Positions 52,374-62,246 of a DNA stretch of 64,000 nucleotides are shown here, in pieces (position 1 is the first letter of the stretch; every line of letters begins with the position of its first letter). Origin of the DNA: Bacteroidota bacterium (GTDB lineage: Bacteria; Bacteroidota; Bacteroidia; UBA4408); NCBI GenBank assembly GCA_016718805.1, contig JADKCP010000011.1, positions 186,001 to 250,000 on the forward strand, read 5' to 3'. A model generated the notes under the pieces. The model did no database searches, was not told the origin of the DNA, and saw nothing but the letters and a program-made list of their open reading frames with translations. The position numbers and the translations under genes were made by a program.

Positions 52374-54389
52374 TTACAGTTCTTTTACCAATTCCTTAGC
52401 CTTTTGATTGCTTGGATTTTTTTTGATAACTCGATTTAAAATTATTTTTGCTTCTTTCAAACGCTTTGAATATAGCAGAACACCCGCCTTATTTAGCAAG
52501 GCAATTTCCAAATCTGGATCCATTTTTAAGGCTTTATCAAAATAGATTTCTGCTTCCGCAATGTTGTTCTGCAACAAACAAGTATATCCATAATTCGATA
52601 GCGCACTCGCAAATTTGGGATCATTTTTAATAATACTACTAAAAATTTTCTGTGCCTCCTTAATTTTTCCGTTACTCACCAAAGCACTTCCCAATTTATT
52701 CTTAAACTCAAGATTTTGATCAGCTAGCTCAACCGCCCGCAAATAAAATGATTCAGCTTCGTTGGATTGGTTCAAATTCGAATACGATTCTCCAATTCGA
52801 TAAAGTGTCCAAGCGTTTTTATTGTCCATTGATTTTTTAAAAATTGAATTTTGTCTTTTTAGCAAGATATCCTTCCCTATTCTATCAACATAGTTCAATA
52901 CACCTGCATAATTTTTCTTACAAAATTGTAAGCGAACGTAAAGGTCAAAGTTCTTATTCAATGAGCGATTACTTTTGTCGTCAACATATTTTTCGGCCGA
53001 ATCGAGTAACATCGGATTATTATCAAATTTCTCAAATTGATTGATGTAAGCTTCACAAATAATTTCTTTCGGAGGTTTGAGTTCGTTTATAGCATATAAT
53101 CCTAAAAATTGTTTTGTGGCTTGTACTTCCTTTTCGGGCAAAGGCTTACGAATGTAATGATCGGTGGTGGTTACATGCGGAATGTCGATGGTTGAAGATT
53201 TGGGCATGTGACATTTTACACAATTGTTGTTCACTAGTTTATTGCGTTTTTCAAGCGGCTCACTACAATCATGTGTGGATTTTCCGGAAGCATGGCAGTT
53301 TTTGCAAGCGTTGTTGTATACTTCCTTTCCGGTTTGGGTAACACTAATGTGCGGATTATGACAAGTAACGCAAGTTAACGATTGCTTATATGGACGCAAT
53401 GATTGTTGATCATTGACCAGCGCAGTACTTTTTAAGAAGCATTGGCTCATTTTTAATCGATCAGCATGCGATGCCATAATGAATTTATCTTCTTCGCCTT
53501 TATACTTCGGAAGAAACACAGTTATATAATCGCTTAGTTTTTCCCCGGGTTTAAAATCATAAAATGTTTTATCGTTTTTCAGTACTGCATTGCCTTGCAA
53601 ATGACAGCGTTGACATACATCAAATTGTAAATCAACCGGTAATTTCCCTGGATTAACTATAGTATAATCTATTGCCTTACTTGTATCGACAAGGTTTCCG
53701 GCCATTTTTTCACGCACATGTAAACTTCCCGGACCATGACATCTTTCACAATTTATTCCGTTAGGTAAAGCAGAGAATTTATTTTCAGCACCTTCTTCAA
53801 AATTAGGATAAGAATTATGACAAGTCATACATTCCAACCCTATTACACGATTGAAGCGCGTATTAAAACCATTTTCAAATCCCGGAGGCAAATCCCATGT
53901 AGCTTTTTGCGTATAGTAGGTCATGGGCATTTGTCGCAAATATCCATTGGTACTGTATAAATGCGAATTGGTATGTTGTCCTGAGCCAATAATGTAATCA
54001 ACTTTCTCAATTCGTTTGTACACAGTGTCCTTACCCGATAACCTAAATTCCATAATTTTTAAACTGTCCTTCTCCCAAAATGGATGGTAATAAAAATCAG
54101 AAAATCGATCATATATTAACGTATGCTTATCCATTTTAGCTGAACTTTTCTTACGGCTGGCAAGTTCAAAGCTTTTACCCATTCCGGTTTTAATAAAGGA
54201 TTCATATATTTCTACATGACATTTTTTGCAAGTAGTTATACCAACATATTTTACCGTGTCGTTGTGATTTAAAAAAAGCGATTGAGGAGCTTTTTTTTCG
54301 GGTGCTTGATTGCAAAAAACCGATGCAACTAAAATTCCGGCTAGGCCAATAAATAAAAGCAAATTCCGAATGCTGATTTGAATCGACAT
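52374..54389 (-). CDS. Seven-heme cytochrome c with C-terminal TPRs
   Basis: 671 residues. An N-terminal hydrophobic segment with Cys26 could be a signal anchor or lipobox. Seven heme-binding motifs are visible: CKKCH (54-58), CMTCH, CERCH, CQRCH, CVTCH, CKNCH and CVKCH. From about residue 510 the chain becomes TPR repeats (LYRIGESYSNLNQSNEAESFYLRAVEL; ALSNYGYTCLLQNNIAEAEIYFDKALKMDPDLEIALLNKAGVLLY). This is a multiheme c-type cytochrome of the doubled-CxxCH kind, probably periplasmic electron transfer. It is not clearly NrfA-like: no CxxCK. The substrate is unknown. Neighbouring MltG suggests only shared transcription. Confidence 0.85.
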   Translation of the reverse strand: MSIQISIRNLLLFIGLAGILVASVFCNQAPEKKAPQSLFLNHNDTVKYVGITTCKKCHVEIYESFIKTGMGKSFELASRKKSSAKMDKHTLIYDRFSDFYYHPFWEKDSLKIMEFRLSGKDTVYKRIEKVDYIIGSGQHTNSHLYSTNGYLRQMPMTYYTQKATWDLPPGFENGFNTRFNRVIGLECMTCHNSYPNFEEGAENKFSALPNGINCERCHGPGSLHVREKMAGNLVDTSKAIDYTIVNPGKLPVDLQFDVCQRCHLQGNAVLKNDKTFYDFKPGEKLSDYITVFLPKYKGEEDKFIMASHADRLKMSQCFLKSTALVNDQQSLRPYKQSLTCVTCHNPHISVTQTGKEVYNNACKNCHASGKSTHDCSEPLEKRNKLVNNNCVKCHMPKSSTIDIPHVTTTDHYIRKPLPEKEVQATKQFLGLYAINELKPPKEIICEAYINQFEKFDNNPMLLDSAEKYVDDKSNRSLNKNFDLYVRLQFCKKNYAGVLNYVDRIGKDILLKRQNSIFKKSMDNKNAWTLYRIGESYSNLNQSNEAESFYLRAVELADQNLEFKNKLGSALVSNGKIKEAQKIFSSIIKNDPKFASALSNYGYTCLLQNNIAEAEIYFDKALKMDPDLEIALLNKAGVLLYSKRLKEAKIILNRVIKKNPSNQKAKELVKEL

Positions 54390-54521
54390 GTTGCAAAAAG
54401 TAATTGGAGGTACTTAGTAAATATCCGAAAGTTGGAATTGAACAAATAACGGAATAAATTGCAGAAAGTTCAGAGAAGGGAACATTTTTATTGTGTAATT
54501 GAAGCTCAATTTAGTTGCAAT

Positions 54522-55040
54522 TTAAGTGAGTATACATTGATAAAAGTATTCATCTGTATACCCATCTGAAGTAAGTACCCAGTCCTTTTTGAGACCATTC
54601 TTTACAAAACCGCTTTTTTCAAAAAGTTGTATACTGCTCGCATTTCCAACACCGACATTGCAATATACCTGGTTAAGCAACAAGGTTTGTTTACAATAGT
54701 TTTTCATTATTTTCAATGCATCCGAAGCTATTCCCTTATTCCGGTTGCTTGCTGATGCGACGAGAATGCCAATACCTGCTCGTTTGTGCAATGGTTCATA
54801 ATCAAACAAATCGATGCAACCGATAGGAGTATTATCGGGCAAACAAATCATAAATCGAACTTGTTTCGTTGTAAAAATATCGAGGTGAGCGGTTTCAATA
54901 TAGGCAGACAAAACCATTTTCGAAAAAGGCACTAGTGTGTTGCTCATATGCCATATTTCCGGATCATTTTCCCAAAGATACAGTGTCTCCAAATCTTCAG
55001 GCTCAATGGCTCTTAAATAGCACTTCTCTCCTTTTAACAT
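54522..55040 (-). CDS. GNAT-family N-acetyltransferase
   Basis: 172 residues. Starts CYLRAIEPEDLETLYLWENDPEIWHMSNTLVPFS, typical of the RimJ/SpeG-like branch, and has the acetyl-CoA pyrophosphate-binding segment GILVASASNRNKGIASDALKIMKNYC, then NASSIQLFEKSGFVKNGLKKDWVL. It transfers an acetyl group to an unknown amine (polyamine or protein N-terminus are usual for this branch). It starts 4 bp after the dapF stop, so it is co-transcribed with it. Confidence 0.9.
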   Translation of the reverse strand: MLKGEKCYLRAIEPEDLETLYLWENDPEIWHMSNTLVPFSKMVLSAYIETAHLDIFTTKQVRFMICLPDNTPIGCIDLFDYEPLHKRAGIGILVASASNRNKGIASDALKIMKNYCKQTLLLNQVYCNVGVGNASSIQLFEKSGFVKNGLKKDWVLTSDGYTDEYFYQCILT

Positions 55041-55044
55041 TTAT

Positions 55045-55827
55045 TTAAAAATAATAAAATCCTTTGTAAACAAATGCTGCAGGACCATGTAGCCATATAT
55101 TTGAAAATGTTTGGTGGGATTGTGAAGTAAAACTTACTTTCAATTTCCCTCCTTTTGTGTGAACTATAAATTGTTTTGCATTTTTTTTTATGCCTTTTAT
55201 ACAAGCTACTAAAGCTGCAGCAGTGACTCCGGTTCCACAACTCAATGTTTCATCCTCAACACCACGTTCATAGGTTCTAACCTTTAATCCAGACTTTGTT
55301 ACCTCTACAAAATTTACATTGGTTCCTTGCTTTGCGAATCGTTTATTGTAACGAATTTTTCTTCCTTCTTTCAATACGTCCAATTTCTCTACATCTTCAA
55401 CAAAACATACGAAATGTGGTGAGCCTGTATTTAAAAAATAATTACTTCCTATTTTTTCAACCTCAGCAACATCTTGCATTTTTAAGCTTATTTGACTATC
55501 CGAAAAAATAGCTTCGTGTAGCCCATCACTAGCCATAAAATGTGTAGCATTTTCAATTAATCCTAAACTTTTTGCAAAAGCTGCCACACATCGTCCACCA
55601 TTTCCACACATGGAACCAGCTTTGCCATCGGCATTAAAATACACCATGTTAAAATCGTAGTTTGGGTGCTTTTGTAGCAAAATCAAACCATCGGCACCAA
55701 CACCAAAACGACGGTCGCATATGTGGCGAATTAATACTTCGTTGCGCGCCGGAAAATTAAGGTCACGGTCATCAATCATCACAAAATCATTGCCCGCACC
55801 ATGGTATTTTTCAAACTCCAATTTCAT
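55045..55827 (-). CDS. dapF: Diaminopimelate epimerase
   Basis: 260 residues. Converts LL- to meso-diaminopimelate for lysine and peptidoglycan. Both active-site cysteines are present: C74 in SMCGNGGRC and C197 in LSCGTGVTA. FEKYHGAGNDFVMID at the N-terminus and GVGADGLILL are further family marks. It lies 9 bp downstream of an unknown membrane-anchored protein gene and 5 bp upstream of the GNAT gene on the minus strand. Confidence 0.96.
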   Translation of the reverse strand: MKLEFEKYHGAGNDFVMIDDRDLNFPARNEVLIRHICDRRFGVGADGLILLQKHPNYDFNMVYFNADGKAGSMCGNGGRCVAAFAKSLGLIENATHFMASDGLHEAIFSDSQISLKMQDVAEVEKIGSNYFLNTGSPHFVCFVEDVEKLDVLKEGRKIRYNKRFAKQGTNVNFVEVTKSGLKVRTYERGVEDETLSCGTGVTAAALVACIKGIKKNAKQFIVHTKGGKLKVSFTSQSHQTFSNIWLHGPAAFVYKGFYYF

Positions 55828-55835
55828 GTTATGTA

Positions 55836-56612
55836 TTATTGCTTGGTAAGCTGACTAATTACAACTTGATTCGCAATACGTTCGAAAGGCTTGTAATCCG
55901 AATAATAGTCTAATTTGTAAAATTGATCTGCACATTTTAAATACACCGTTTCATTAAAGTAATAAAGCTTAAGTGGCGCATCAGCATTAATTCCAAATAA
56001 AATCAACTTAGCATGGCTCAGTTTAAATCCCTTATAATTTATTGGTGATTTCCACAATTCAACCGGATACATGTAACGGGCCTCAACAAGTTTTGTATTA
56101 TCTTTAATTCCACTAATTACCTGCAAAGTAGAGTCGTATCGCTGACCTTGCTTGGTTGCGAGGTAATCGAGATTCACTAATTCCACACTTTTATTGGCCA
56201 AAAGTTCATCCTTTTTTACAATAATTTCATCGTTCAGTGGAACAGCTATAATTCCAGCTACTTGAGTAGTATCATTTATCAAGGTATCAATAATTGTTGA
56301 CGTTTCCTGTATTAAATTTTGTGTTGAATCGGGTAAACTTCTAACTTGCTTTTTTGTTTCTTGTGGTTTGTCTGACTCATTTTTTGAAATTTTGTCAGCA
56401 GCAGAAACTTCGGCTATTAGTGTATCTTGAGATGATTTTCGGGTCGATAACAAACCGTATACTTTATTCACAATTTGTTCAACCATATTTTCTGAAACTT
56501 CTTTATAACCAGGCGCCGCTGGACTTGCCCAATGCATAACACCGGCACCGATTACAACACCAAGCGAAATTCCTAAAATAAAAAGTAGTGTTTTAGATTT
56601 CTTTTCGTTCAT
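55836..56612 (-). CDS. Membrane-anchored protein of unknown function
   Basis: 258 residues. One N-terminal membrane helix (TLLFILGISLGVVIGAGVMHW), a Ser/Thr/Lys-rich disordered stretch (about 60-110), and a compact C-terminal domain ending with ELWKSPINYKGFKLSHAKLILFGINADAPLKLYYFNETVYLKCADQFYKLDYYSDYKPFERI. No known domain. First in the minus-strand run with dapF and the GNAT gene; the leader contains a G-rich decamer (56628-56637). Probably periplasmic and envelope-associated by context only. Confidence 0.75.
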   Translation of the reverse strand: MNEKKSKTLLFILGISLGVVIGAGVMHWASPAAPGYKEVSENMVEQIVNKVYGLLSTRKSSQDTLIAEVSAADKISKNESDKPQETKKQVRSLPDSTQNLIQETSTIIDTLINDTTQVAGIIAVPLNDEIIVKKDELLANKSVELVNLDYLATKQGQRYDSTLQVISGIKDNTKLVEARYMYPVELWKSPINYKGFKLSHAKLILFGINADAPLKLYYFNETVYLKCADQFYKLDYYSDYKPFERIANQVVISQLTKQ

Positions 56613-56647
56613 CTTTTTTACGAATTACCCCCCGCCCAAAACTGACA

Positions 56648-56655
56648 CAAATGTA
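56648..56655 (-). promoter_or_regulatory. Candidate -7 box of the 56612-54522 run
   Basis: Minus strand TACATTTG, a full TAnnTTTG match 36 bp upstream of ATG 56612. No -33 TTG at the expected distance. Confidence 0.42.
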
Positions 56656-56801
56656 GTTATTTTTACTTAAAGCAGCTTAACATTAATTAACACAGAACCC
56701 ACGTTGCAACTGCAATAAGCGATTGCCCCATTCGTTATACTTGCATTAAATTTAAGAGGAATAATTTTTGATTTCAGATTCAACTATTAAACTTAAAAAA
56801 A

Positions 56802-58283
56802 ATGAACTCAATGAAAAAAGTAGCTGGTATTTTATTGATTTCCGCAATTGGCGGCGTATTGGGGGTTGGAATTTACAAAGCAATTGAACCCGAGAAAAAA
56901 TCCTACATTAATGCAAATTCTACACCTGTTAGGGTTGTGAATTCAGTGGGTGGATTACCTGATGGTACTGTAAATTTTGTGCAAGCTGCCGAATTAACGG
57001 TACATGCAGTTGTAAATATTAAAACAGAGTTTCAACAGGAATCTTTCAACTCAAATTTCTTTTTTAATGATCCTTTTCATAATTTCTTGTTTGGTGATAG
57101 AGGTCGTGGAATGTATCCTCCTCAAACACAAATGGCTAGTGGTTCTGGAGTAATCATTTCTGAAAACGGTTACATTGCTACCAACAATCACGTTGTTGAT
57201 CGTGCCGATAAAATTGAAGTTACACTCAACGATAAACGCACTTATACAGCAGAAGTAGTTGGGAAAGATCCTACAACCGACTTGGCTCTTCTAAAAATTA
57301 ATGAAAAAGATTTACCATTTATTACTTACGGAAATTCAGATGATGTAAAAATAGGTGAATGGGTGCTTGCAGTTGGAAATCCATTTAATTTAACAAGTAC
57401 TGTAACTGCCGGAATTATTAGTGCGAAGGGTCGAAACATTAATATTTTAGAAAACGATCCTTCAAAAGGTATTTATCCTATTGAAAGTTTTATTCAAACC
57501 GATGCCGCGGTAAATCCAGGAAACAGTGGAGGTGCTTTAGTTAATACCAACGGACAATTAGTGGGTATTAATGCAGCTATTGCTTCCAACACTGGTTCGT
57601 ATGCAGGATATTCCTTTGCCATACCTGTAAACATTGTAAAAAAAGTAATGAACGATTTGCTCGAATTTGGAACCGTTCAACGTGCCTTTATTGGAGTTAG
57701 TATACGCGATTTAGATTCAAAACTGGCGGAAGAAAAAAACATTAAAGTCTACAAAAAGGGAGTGTATGTTGCCGGACTTACCGACAATGGAGCTGCAGAA
57801 AAAGCAGGTATTAAAGAAGGCGATATTATTGTTAGAATTGGAAAATCGGAAGTAAATACTTCAGCCGAATTACAAGAACAAGTTAGTAATTACCGACCTG
57901 GTGATAAAATTTCGGTAAGTTATTTACGCGAAGGTAATGAACTAGTTACCGACCTGGTATTGAAAAACAAAAACGGAGGAACCGAGGTAACCAAAGAAGA
58001 AAAAGTGGAAACACTTTCTTTATTAGGAGCTACCTTTGAAACAATTACACCGGAAGAAAAAAAGAAACTTCATATCGCTAATGGTTTAAAAATTAAAAAA
58101 CTCGAAAGCGGTAAATTATTTAATTCGGGTATCAAAGAAAACTTCATCATCGTTAACATTGATAAAAAACCGGTTGATTCACTCAGCGACTTGTCTAGTA
58201 TTTTAGAAAACAAAAAAGGCGGTGTTTTAATTGAAGGTGTATATCCTAATGGCATGAGAGCCTACTATGGATTTGGATTATAA
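56802..58283 (+). CDS. HtrA/DegP-type serine endoprotease
   Basis: 493 residues. An N-terminal signal anchor (VAGILLISAIGGVLGVGIY) is followed by a trypsin-like domain with the full triad: H130 (TNNHVVD), D160 (TTDLALLKI) and S242 (NPGNSGGALV). Two PDZ domains follow, the first GVYVAGLTDNGAAEKAGIKEGDIIVRIG, the second more degenerate (GIKENFIIVNIDKKPVDSLSDLSSIL). Periplasmic quality-control protease/chaperone. It ends 23 bp before a strong terminator. Confidence 0.94.
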   Translation: MNSMKKVAGILLISAIGGVLGVGIYKAIEPEKKSYINANSTPVRVVNSVGGLPDGTVNFVQAAELTVHAVVNIKTEFQQESFNSNFFFNDPFHNFLFGDRGRGMYPPQTQMASGSGVIISENGYIATNNHVVDRADKIEVTLNDKRTYTAEVVGKDPTTDLALLKINEKDLPFITYGNSDDVKIGEWVLAVGNPFNLTSTVTAGIISAKGRNINILENDPSKGIYPIESFIQTDAAVNPGNSGGALVNTNGQLVGINAAIASNTGSYAGYSFAIPVNIVKKVMNDLLEFGTVQRAFIGVSIRDLDSKLAEEKNIKVYKKGVYVAGLTDNGAAEKAGIKEGDIIVRIGKSEVNTSAELQEQVSNYRPGDKISVSYLREGNELVTDLVLKNKNGGTEVTKEEKVETLSLLGATFETITPEEKKKLHIANGLKIKKLESGKLFNSGIKENFIIVNIDKKPVDSLSDLSSILENKKGGVLIEGVYPNGMRAYYGFGL

Positions 58284-58305
58284 CTAAGTTTCATTCATTA
58301 ATGCG

Positions 58306-58340
58306 ATAGCCCGGACATTATTTCCGGGCTATTTTGTTTT
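58306..58340 (+). terminator. Rho-independent terminator of the htrA gene
   Basis: ATAGCCCGGA (58306-58315) and TCCGGGCTAT (58323-58332) form a perfect 10-bp stem with a 7-base loop, followed by a T-rich tail. It lies 16 bp before the recQ start. Confidence 0.9.
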
Positions 58341-58355
58341 GTATATTCGTCGCAA

Positions 58356-60269
58356 ATGCAATCCATACATCAGCTTTTAAAACACTATTGGGGTCATTCT
58401 ACTTTCCGACCATTGCAGGAAAATATTATTCAGTCTATTCTGGATGGAACTGATACGCTCGCATTATTACCAACCGGAGGAGGAAAATCAATTTGCTTTC
58501 AGGTTCCGGCCCTTGCAATGGATGGTGTATGTGTTGTTATTTCTCCACTTATTGCTTTAATGAAAGATCAGGTTGATAATCTAACCAAACGCGGGATTAA
58601 AGCATGTGCTGTGTATTCGGGAATGAAAAAACAGGAAATAGATGTATTGTTGGATAATTGTGTGTACGGAAAAATAAAATTTCTCTATTTATCTCCTGAA
58701 CGATTAAGCAGTGAATTGGTAAAGGTTCGTTTGAGCAAAATGAAAATTAGTTTTTTGGCAATTGATGAAGCGCACTGTATATCGCAATGGGGATATGACT
58801 TTAGACCTGCCTATCTGCGCATTGCCGAACTTCGTGAACTTTTACCTCAACAAAAAATACTTGCCTTAACAGCAACGGCAACACCTGAGGTTGTTAAGGA
58901 TATACAACAACAACTCAATTTTAAAAACAGTAAGGTTTTTATTGCAAGTTTTGAACGTAAAAATCTTGCCTATATAGTTTTACAAGAAGAAGATAAATGG
59001 AATCGATTGCTTAAAATAGTGACTAGTTTAAAAGGTGCAGGAATTATTTATGCACGCAATCGAAAACGTACGCAAGAAATTGCTCTTTTTTTACAACGAA
59101 ACAGCATAACCGCCGATTACTACCATGCAGGATTATCACCACAAGTTCGTGATACCAAACAAAACAACTGGATGTTAAACAATTGCCGAATAATGGTATG
59201 TACCAATGCATTTGGTATGGGTATCGATAAACCGGATGTTCGATTTGTGGTACATTTAGAATTGCCGGATAGTTTGGAAGCCTATTTTCAGGAAGCAGGA
59301 AGAGCAGGAAGAGATGGCAATAAATCATATGGTATTGTGCTTTTTCAATCAGTTGACTCCAACGAAAGCATGCATCGATTAAAACAAGGCTTTCCTACCG
59401 TAAGCGAAATTAAATCAGTATACCAGGCACTTTGTAATTACTACAAACTTGCGATTGGATCAGGGCTTGAAATAACATTTGATTTCGATAGTGCTGATTT
59501 TTGCAATACCTTTAATTTAAAAGCGAACCATGTTTTTAACTGTCTTAAATTTTTAGAAAAAGAAGAATATTTAAGTTTAAGTGATTCCTCTAAAACCAAC
59601 GCCAAACTTAAAATATTACTTAATAAACAAGCGCTTTTTGATTTTCAGGTAGCGAATAAAGATTTGGATATACTTATTAAAACCATATTACGCTCGTATT
59701 CCGGAGCATTTGATGAATTTATTTTGATTAGTGAAACTGAATTAGCAAAACGAACCGCGCAAAAAAAAGAAGACATCATTAAACAATTAAACTATTTAAA
59801 TAAACTTAAAGTAATCAGCTATTTTCCTCAAAGCTTCTTACCGCAGCTTACTTTTACCCGAGCAAGGGTTGATGTGAAAAAACTAACGATATCTGCAGAA
59901 GTATTAAGTAAACGTTTTGAATTGGCTGCACAAAAATTAAACGCCGTAATACACTATGCAGAAAGCACAAAACTTTGCAGAAGTCAAATGCTGCTGCATT
60001 ATTTTGGAGAATCAACAGCAGGATTTTGCGGAGTATGCGATGTTTGTTTAGCAAAAAATAAAACACTTAATCTTACAAGTGAAATGTTTACACTTTTGAC
60101 CAATAAAATTACATCCCTCCTACAAACGCAGAAGCTTCCACTTAAATCATTGGTAAAATTAATGGAACACAAAAAGGAAAAACAAAGCATTTTAGTGATA
60201 CAACACTTGCTCGATTCAGGAATACTTCTTACTGAAAACGAAGTCTATTTTTTAGCCGATAAAAAATAA
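58356..60269 (+). CDS. recQ: ATP-dependent DNA helicase RecQ
   Basis: 637 residues. Q-motif FRPLQENII, Walker A LLPTGGGKS (Lys44), DEAH box at 137-140 (DEAHCISQWGYDFRP), and GMGIDKPDVRFVVHLELPDSLEAYFQEAGRAGRDG as motifs V-VI. The RQC zinc cysteines are in LCRSQMLLHYFGE and FCGVCDVC. The HRDC domain is not obvious, and the C-terminus is short. A 3'-5' helicase for recombination and fork repair. It converges on the response regulator gene. Confidence 0.94.
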   Translation: MQSIHQLLKHYWGHSTFRPLQENIIQSILDGTDTLALLPTGGGKSICFQVPALAMDGVCVVISPLIALMKDQVDNLTKRGIKACAVYSGMKKQEIDVLLDNCVYGKIKFLYLSPERLSSELVKVRLSKMKISFLAIDEAHCISQWGYDFRPAYLRIAELRELLPQQKILALTATATPEVVKDIQQQLNFKNSKVFIASFERKNLAYIVLQEEDKWNRLLKIVTSLKGAGIIYARNRKRTQEIALFLQRNSITADYYHAGLSPQVRDTKQNNWMLNNCRIMVCTNAFGMGIDKPDVRFVVHLELPDSLEAYFQEAGRAGRDGNKSYGIVLFQSVDSNESMHRLKQGFPTVSEIKSVYQALCNYYKLAIGSGLEITFDFDSADFCNTFNLKANHVFNCLKFLEKEEYLSLSDSSKTNAKLKILLNKQALFDFQVANKDLDILIKTILRSYSGAFDEFILISETELAKRTAQKKEDIIKQLNYLNKLKVISYFPQSFLPQLTFTRARVDVKKLTISAEVLSKRFELAAQKLNAVIHYAESTKLCRSQMLLHYFGESTAGFCGVCDVCLAKNKTLNLTSEMFTLLTNKITSLLQTQKLPLKSLVKLMEHKKEKQSILVIQHLLDSGILLTENEVYFLADKK

Positions 60270-60284
60270 ATAAATCAATTGTGG

Positions 60285-60650
60285 CTATTGTAAATCAAGT
60301 AAAATAGAGATGCTTTGTAGTAGGTCTGAAATTTCAACCGGTTTAGTAAGAAAGTCTGAATTTCCTGTAGCTTTTGCACGAACCCGCGCTCTAGGATCTG
60401 AATTGCCCGTTAAATAAATAACCGGAACCTGCGAAAATTTACGAATTTCATGCATAGTTTCAATGCCATCCAGCACTCCAACAATTTTTATATCCATTAA
60501 AATAATTTGAGGAGGCTGTTGCTTTAAGAAGCTTATTGCTGCAGGACCATTATCAAGAATTGACACCTCAAAAAGACCGGTTTTTTCGAGCATTTTTTTT
60601 GTAGAAAGTGCAATGATAGCTTCGTCTTCAACGAGTAGTACTTTTTTCAT
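60285..60650 (-). CDS. Single-domain response regulator
   Basis: 121-residue receiver (CheY-like) domain with no output domain. Acidic pocket ED in LLVEDEA, phosphoacceptor Asp in IILMDIKI, the conserved Thr in VIYLTGN and Lys in FLTKPVEI are all present, so it should accept phosphate. It follows the histidine kinase gene by 3 bp, so the two are one unit. Confidence 0.92.
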   Translation of the reverse strand: MKKVLLVEDEAIIALSTKKMLEKTGLFEVSILDNGPAAISFLKQQPPQIILMDIKIVGVLDGIETMHEIRKFSQVPVIYLTGNSDPRARVRAKATGNSDFLTKPVEISDLLQSISILLDLQ

Positions 60651-60653
60651 CTT

Positions 60654-62246
60654 TTACACTTCAAAAGTTAATTCATAGTGCATTCCTACATCATTTTTTT
60701 GAACAAACTTTCCATTTAGTTGATTTACCAGGGCATGCACCAAGGTAATTTCAAGAGAATCATCAGAAAGCTCACTGTTTAATGAAATTGATGTACTGTT
60801 GTTTTGCTCAATATTAATGCAGATTTGAGCATTCGCCTTTGTTAAGCTTACTCTAATTTCTATACCGTTGCCTTTTTGAACTGATTGTTTACAAAGCAAG
60901 CTAATTAATTCATTTAGTATTAAAGCACATGGAATTGCTTGATGTAATTTTAGATGCACTTCCTGTAAATTACAGCGAATATCAACTCCTGAATTATTGG
61001 TAGAAAAAGCAGCATGAATGGTAGTCGTTAGCGACTCTAAATATTCACCAAAATCAATCATTTCCACTGATTCAAAATGATACAATTTTTCATGAATAAG
61101 GGCAATAGATTGAATTCGCCTTCTACTTTCTTCAAATACTTCTAATAGTCCTGTATCATTAATTTTACCCGATTGTAAGTGCAATAAACTAGAAACTATC
61201 GCTAAATTGTTCTTTACTCGGTGATGTATTTCGTCAATCAAAATTTCTTTTTCACGAATAGAATCCTGCATAAGTGCCTCTTGCTTTTTGCGTTGCGTGA
61301 TATCGGCTATTCGAACCAATTGATACGAAAGTTGCTTAGTTTCAATGTGCTTCAGTTTAACCTCGCCCCAAAAAGTAGTTCCTTTAAAAGAAGTAAATTC
61401 AACTTCACCGCTCATCGATTTTTCTTGTATGAATCGCTCACGATAACTTTGTAATTCAACATCCGATAATTTATTTTTCATCAGATGTGAAACTTTTTTA
61501 CCAATTAAGCTATCCTTACTTAAACAGTCAAATAGCTCTACCGAAAATTGGTTGGCATCGCTAATTTGTCCATTCTTGTTATCGATAATCATTAAGGCAT
61601 CGGATGAGTTTTCAAAAATTGTTTGAATCTGCTGTTGCAACAAAGTATTCTTCGATTCCATTGCCTGCTCAGAACTTTGATTAGAGCGCACAAAAAAGTA
61701 AATCACTATTGAAAAGGCGATTACTGAAGAAATTTGTATCATTCGTTGCACCCATTCAATGTTATCAACCTTCACTGCATATGCTTCGAGTGTGAAAAGC
61801 CCTGATAAACTTCCAAAGATAAAAAAGAGAAAAGGCATCAAAAGCATGGCAAAAATTAAACGCGTACGTGTCATGTCAAAAATGAAAAATGGTACCAACA
61901 TGACAGGGAACAATAACAAATTTGCTTCAAGCGTTTTACCGTATAGTATAATAATATTCACCAATCCCCAATACAAACTAATACACAACAAGAGTCTGGC
62001 GGAAATAAATTTCTGTTTTAAATTAAGAACGAATACAGCAACAAATAATAATCCTGTTAAATAATAGTCGAATTGAATTAAATGTATATCAAATACTAAA
62101 AAGACAGTATTAAAAATGAGGTAAAAAATAAGGGCAACAAAATTGAGTTGATTGGTAATTTTAAGTCGCTTTTGTTCAGGTTCAAGTATACCCGCATTTT
62201 GTCCAATAGACGAAATAAAATTCCATATGTTTAGAATTACCTTCAT
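60654..62246 (-). CDS. PAS-containing HisKA_2-type histidine kinase with degenerate ATPase domain
   Basis: 530 residues. About six N-terminal membrane helices (30-190), a PAS domain (about 207-320: IFENSSDALMIIDNKNGQISDANQFS), and the phosphoacceptor segment EIHHRVKNNLAIVSSLLHLQ (339 on, H341/H342). The ATPase domain keeps LILNELI (442-448) and the overall beta pattern. However, the second Asn of the N box is Leu (around 450), the DxGxG G1 box reads QNNST (481-485), and the GLGL box reads SLEIT (497-501). ATP binding is therefore doubtful, so it may be a pseudokinase or sensor. The neighbouring response regulator is intact. Confidence 0.85.
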   Translation of the reverse strand: MKVILNIWNFISSIGQNAGILEPEQKRLKITNQLNFVALIFYLIFNTVFLVFDIHLIQFDYYLTGLLFVAVFVLNLKQKFISARLLLCISLYWGLVNIIILYGKTLEANLLLFPVMLVPFFIFDMTRTRLIFAMLLMPFLFFIFGSLSGLFTLEAYAVKVDNIEWVQRMIQISSVIAFSIVIYFFVRSNQSSEQAMESKNTLLQQQIQTIFENSSDALMIIDNKNGQISDANQFSVELFDCLSKDSLIGKKVSHLMKNKLSDVELQSYRERFIQEKSMSGEVEFTSFKGTTFWGEVKLKHIETKQLSYQLVRIADITQRKKQEALMQDSIREKEILIDEIHHRVKNNLAIVSSLLHLQSGKINDTGLLEVFEESRRRIQSIALIHEKLYHFESVEMIDFGEYLESLTTTIHAAFSTNNSGVDIRCNLQEVHLKLHQAIPCALILNELISLLCKQSVQKGNGIEIRVSLTKANAQICINIEQNNSTSISLNSELSDDSLEITLVHALVNQLNGKFVQKNDVGMHYELTFEV

